From: Tetrapyrgos nigripes
Taxonomy: Eukaryota; Basidiomycota; Agaricomycetes; Agaricales; Campanellaceae
Assembly (NCBI GenBank): GCA_013368315.1
Contig: JAACJM010000133.1
Coordinates: forward strand, 160,476-224,475
Length of the DNA: 64,000 nucleotides
Direction: 5' to 3'
Under the pieces are notes generated by a model that made no database searches, had not been told where the DNA came from, and was given only the letters and a program-made list of their open reading frames with translations. The translations under genes and the position numbers were made by a program. How positions within the stretch are numbered: the first letter of the stretch is position 1; every line of letters begins with the position of its first letter. Positions 62,310 through 64,000 of this stretch are shown in pieces.

Positions 62310-63500
62310 TTATCTCTGTGGGTAAGATGTACCTAAAAATCTAGTGGATATGTGTGGCTTTTATACTCTGAACCAGCTGAGTCTGAATCCTGATTCATCA
62401 GATATAATCATAGAAATTTAAAAGTAAACTTGATAAGAATCAGGATCCTGTGCCTCCTTCGTCGAGATGATGTCCTTAGTAGTAAAGCACCCCTGACCTT
62501 CTCCTTATGGCTGTAGTGCCGGTTTATCCTATCCTATCCATAATCCCAGCACCAACCAATATTCTGTGGCCAAAAGTTAGTTCGAAACAAGTCAGGCTTT
62601 CCAGCGATGAGCTGAGGAAACTCATTTGGAAAACAAAGGGTTTTCGTGCTTCAGAAATCTATCGGAAGTGAACCAAGCCATTCAGATTGAATTCGGAAGA
62701 TGATCCGTTTCTGAGGTTTCCTAAGGAGTCATCACTTTGGCATAGTGCAGACATAGAATGGCAAGACATACGAGTCAACCACTAAACCTTCTAATTTGGC
62801 CATCTGATTCATAAGTATCAGCTTCAATGACTTGGCGAATTAAGGAGGAGGGAGATGCTTGTCCCTGACCTTGACATCTTGAGGAATGGTGTTGATGGAT
62901 CGACATAGGGAAATATGCGGGTACCAGTTAATATTTGAGTTCAATAGTGTATGACATAAATATGGGCATTTGTATATAGTAGAGAGGTGTAAAAGTGTAC
63001 ATAGAGCTCATACATGGACTTCAGTGAAGTGTAGTGAAACTCAAATGTGCATGGATAAGCACAGCCACTTACTCCTGTCCACAGTAGAGTCTCATTGCTA
63101 ACTCAAGTATTTCTCTACAAAACAGCCTGGATATTTTTGCCACAAGCCTATTGCATGCATTAGAGACTACTTTCATTCTCTGCATGCCAATATTTTTTGA
63201 ATCGTGTACCAAAATTACCCTTAGACACAAAAGGATGGCTTACACATGAACTTGAATAATGCTCATCATAATTCTCATTGTAAATACAACCTACTTATTC
63301 TACTTCATCACTGAGCCAATGTTTCAAGCATTCACTAAGGTAATTTGTACATCCAATTCCTAGAAAAGTCAAGGTCAATGTGAAATTAGCCTGAGGTTTA
63401 GTAGAGTTTGTGTTAGAAATTCACTTCTACACTTTGAGCATGTTGAGGTACTGACTATTGGTGCAGAAGCTGCAGCATTCCTTATTTTCAAACCATTAGA
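62310..63500. other. Gene-poor stretch right of the decayed gypsy
   Basis: I see no gene. GGATAAGCACAGCCAC occurs at about 63053-63068 and in inverted orientation at 54818-54833, linking this region to the element at 54-55.8 kb. Confidence 0.35.
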
Positions 63501-63529
63501 AGTGACTTAGATGTTGGGTAGATGCTGAT

Positions 63530-63567
63530 ATGGTACCCGCACGTGCACAGCCACATGTGGGTACCAT
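63530..63567. repeat. Hairpin with conserved TGCACAGCCAC loop
   Basis: ATGGTACCCGCA (63530-63541) pairs with TGTGGGTACCAT (63556-63567) with one G-U wobble. The loop includes TGCACAGCCAC (63544-63554), identical to the loop of the hairpin at 54562-54598, although the stems differ. Confidence 0.7.
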
Positions 63568-63910
63568 GCCTTTATGTTGTACGAGAATCCATTGGAAAGA
63601 ACTAATGGCCATTGCAGATATGTAAGCCCGTATTGGATTATATACTAACCCGCCTGCTATGGCAATTTCTGGTATCATTCTCATGGATCTTGACCAATCT
63701 CAATGCCTCCACACAATTCTACCTTATTTACATTCCACAGTCTTCCTGCTTATTTATGACTCTGAACTACTTTGTATAGCTCCCAGAAATATATATTCAA
63801 TGATTTTGCTAGTATTCTACATTATTGTCTTCTTTGTTTTCTTATATTTTTTTATCATTCTTGTGACATCATAACTACTTCCTCTTCAACAGGTCAGGCC
63901 TTTCAGTTAT

Positions 63911-64000
63911 GGGTATCAGAAATCTGCGGGGACCTGCGGATACTCTAATACTTATCACTACTAGTTAAATCTTCTTCAAAAACACAGTTCTAATTTATTC
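63911..64000. repeat. Second copy of the GGGTATCAGAAAT element end
   Basis: It aligns with 53998-54085: GGGTATCAGAAAT, then two tandem words (TGCGGGGACC and TGCGGATACT instead of TGCAGACACCC), then CTTATCACTAC. The copy runs off the window. Confidence 0.65.

Overview
The window looks like a repeat-rich, probably subtelomeric stretch of an Agaricomycete (mushroom-class basidiomycete) genome. The evidence is CCCTAA telomere-type repeats, many 50-90 nt GT-AG introns, a 13-kb KDZ transposon of the kind known from these fungi, a chromodomain Ty3/gypsy element, a telomere-associated Penelope-like element of the Coprina type and a relic of a fungal Ppo-type fatty-acid dioxygenase. No rRNA, tRNA or CRISPR could be supported. 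Almost everything is mobile DNA; ordinary host genes are few, small and unnamed.

Layout. 1-2 kb: truncated gypsy pol, an LTR and a Penelope pLTR fragment ending in telomeric repeats. 2.6-4.8 kb: a tandem duplication and a decayed Ppo pseudogene. 7.6-11.5 kb: three small multi-exon genes on the plus strand; the first two are diverged paralogues, and the second (353 aa) looks intact with a central hydrophobic segment. 12.8-17.6 kb: an endonuclease-less Penelope-like element between two pLTRs, with telomeric repeats at the pLTR boundaries. 18.7-20.1 kb: an internally deleted DIRS-like retroelement containing a 518-bp hAT-type MITE. 20.4-33.4 kb: a KDZ transposon with ~155-bp terminal inverted repeats and a perfect 8-bp target duplication (GATTCCTG). 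It carries a KDZ transposase and at least four cargo genes, including an RNase H1-N-like protein and a remnant of a TET/JBP-type oxygenase. Two smaller elements sharing GCATCAG termini sit inside it; one splits the transposase. 34.2-47.0 kb: a second DIRS-like element whose RT gene is split by a young 9.77-kb chromodomain gypsy element with apparently identical LTRs, in-frame Gag-Pro and Pol separated by UGA-CUAG, and a spliced extra gene of unknown function. 49.1-50.6 kb: a multi-exon host-like gene with two 18-nt microexons made by a tandem repeat. 51-56 kb: solo LTRs, short repeats and an AT-rich element with a conserved-loop hairpin. 56.7-62.3 kb: a decayed minus-strand gypsy element containing a GC-rich hAT-type MITE.

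How it fits together. The insertion order can be read from target duplications and restored reading frames: gypsy into DIRS-like RT, two small elements into KDZ cargo and transposase, hAT MITEs into a DIRS-like copy and an old gypsy, and an LTR into a Penelope pLTR. Several old elements carry CGA-to-TGA stop mutations, consistent with CpG-biased C-to-T decay. The most unusual signals are the GCATCAG elements inserted at C^GC without visible target duplication, the paired hairpins that keep an 11-nt loop while their stems change together, the UGA-CUAG gag-pol junction, and the microexon repeat.
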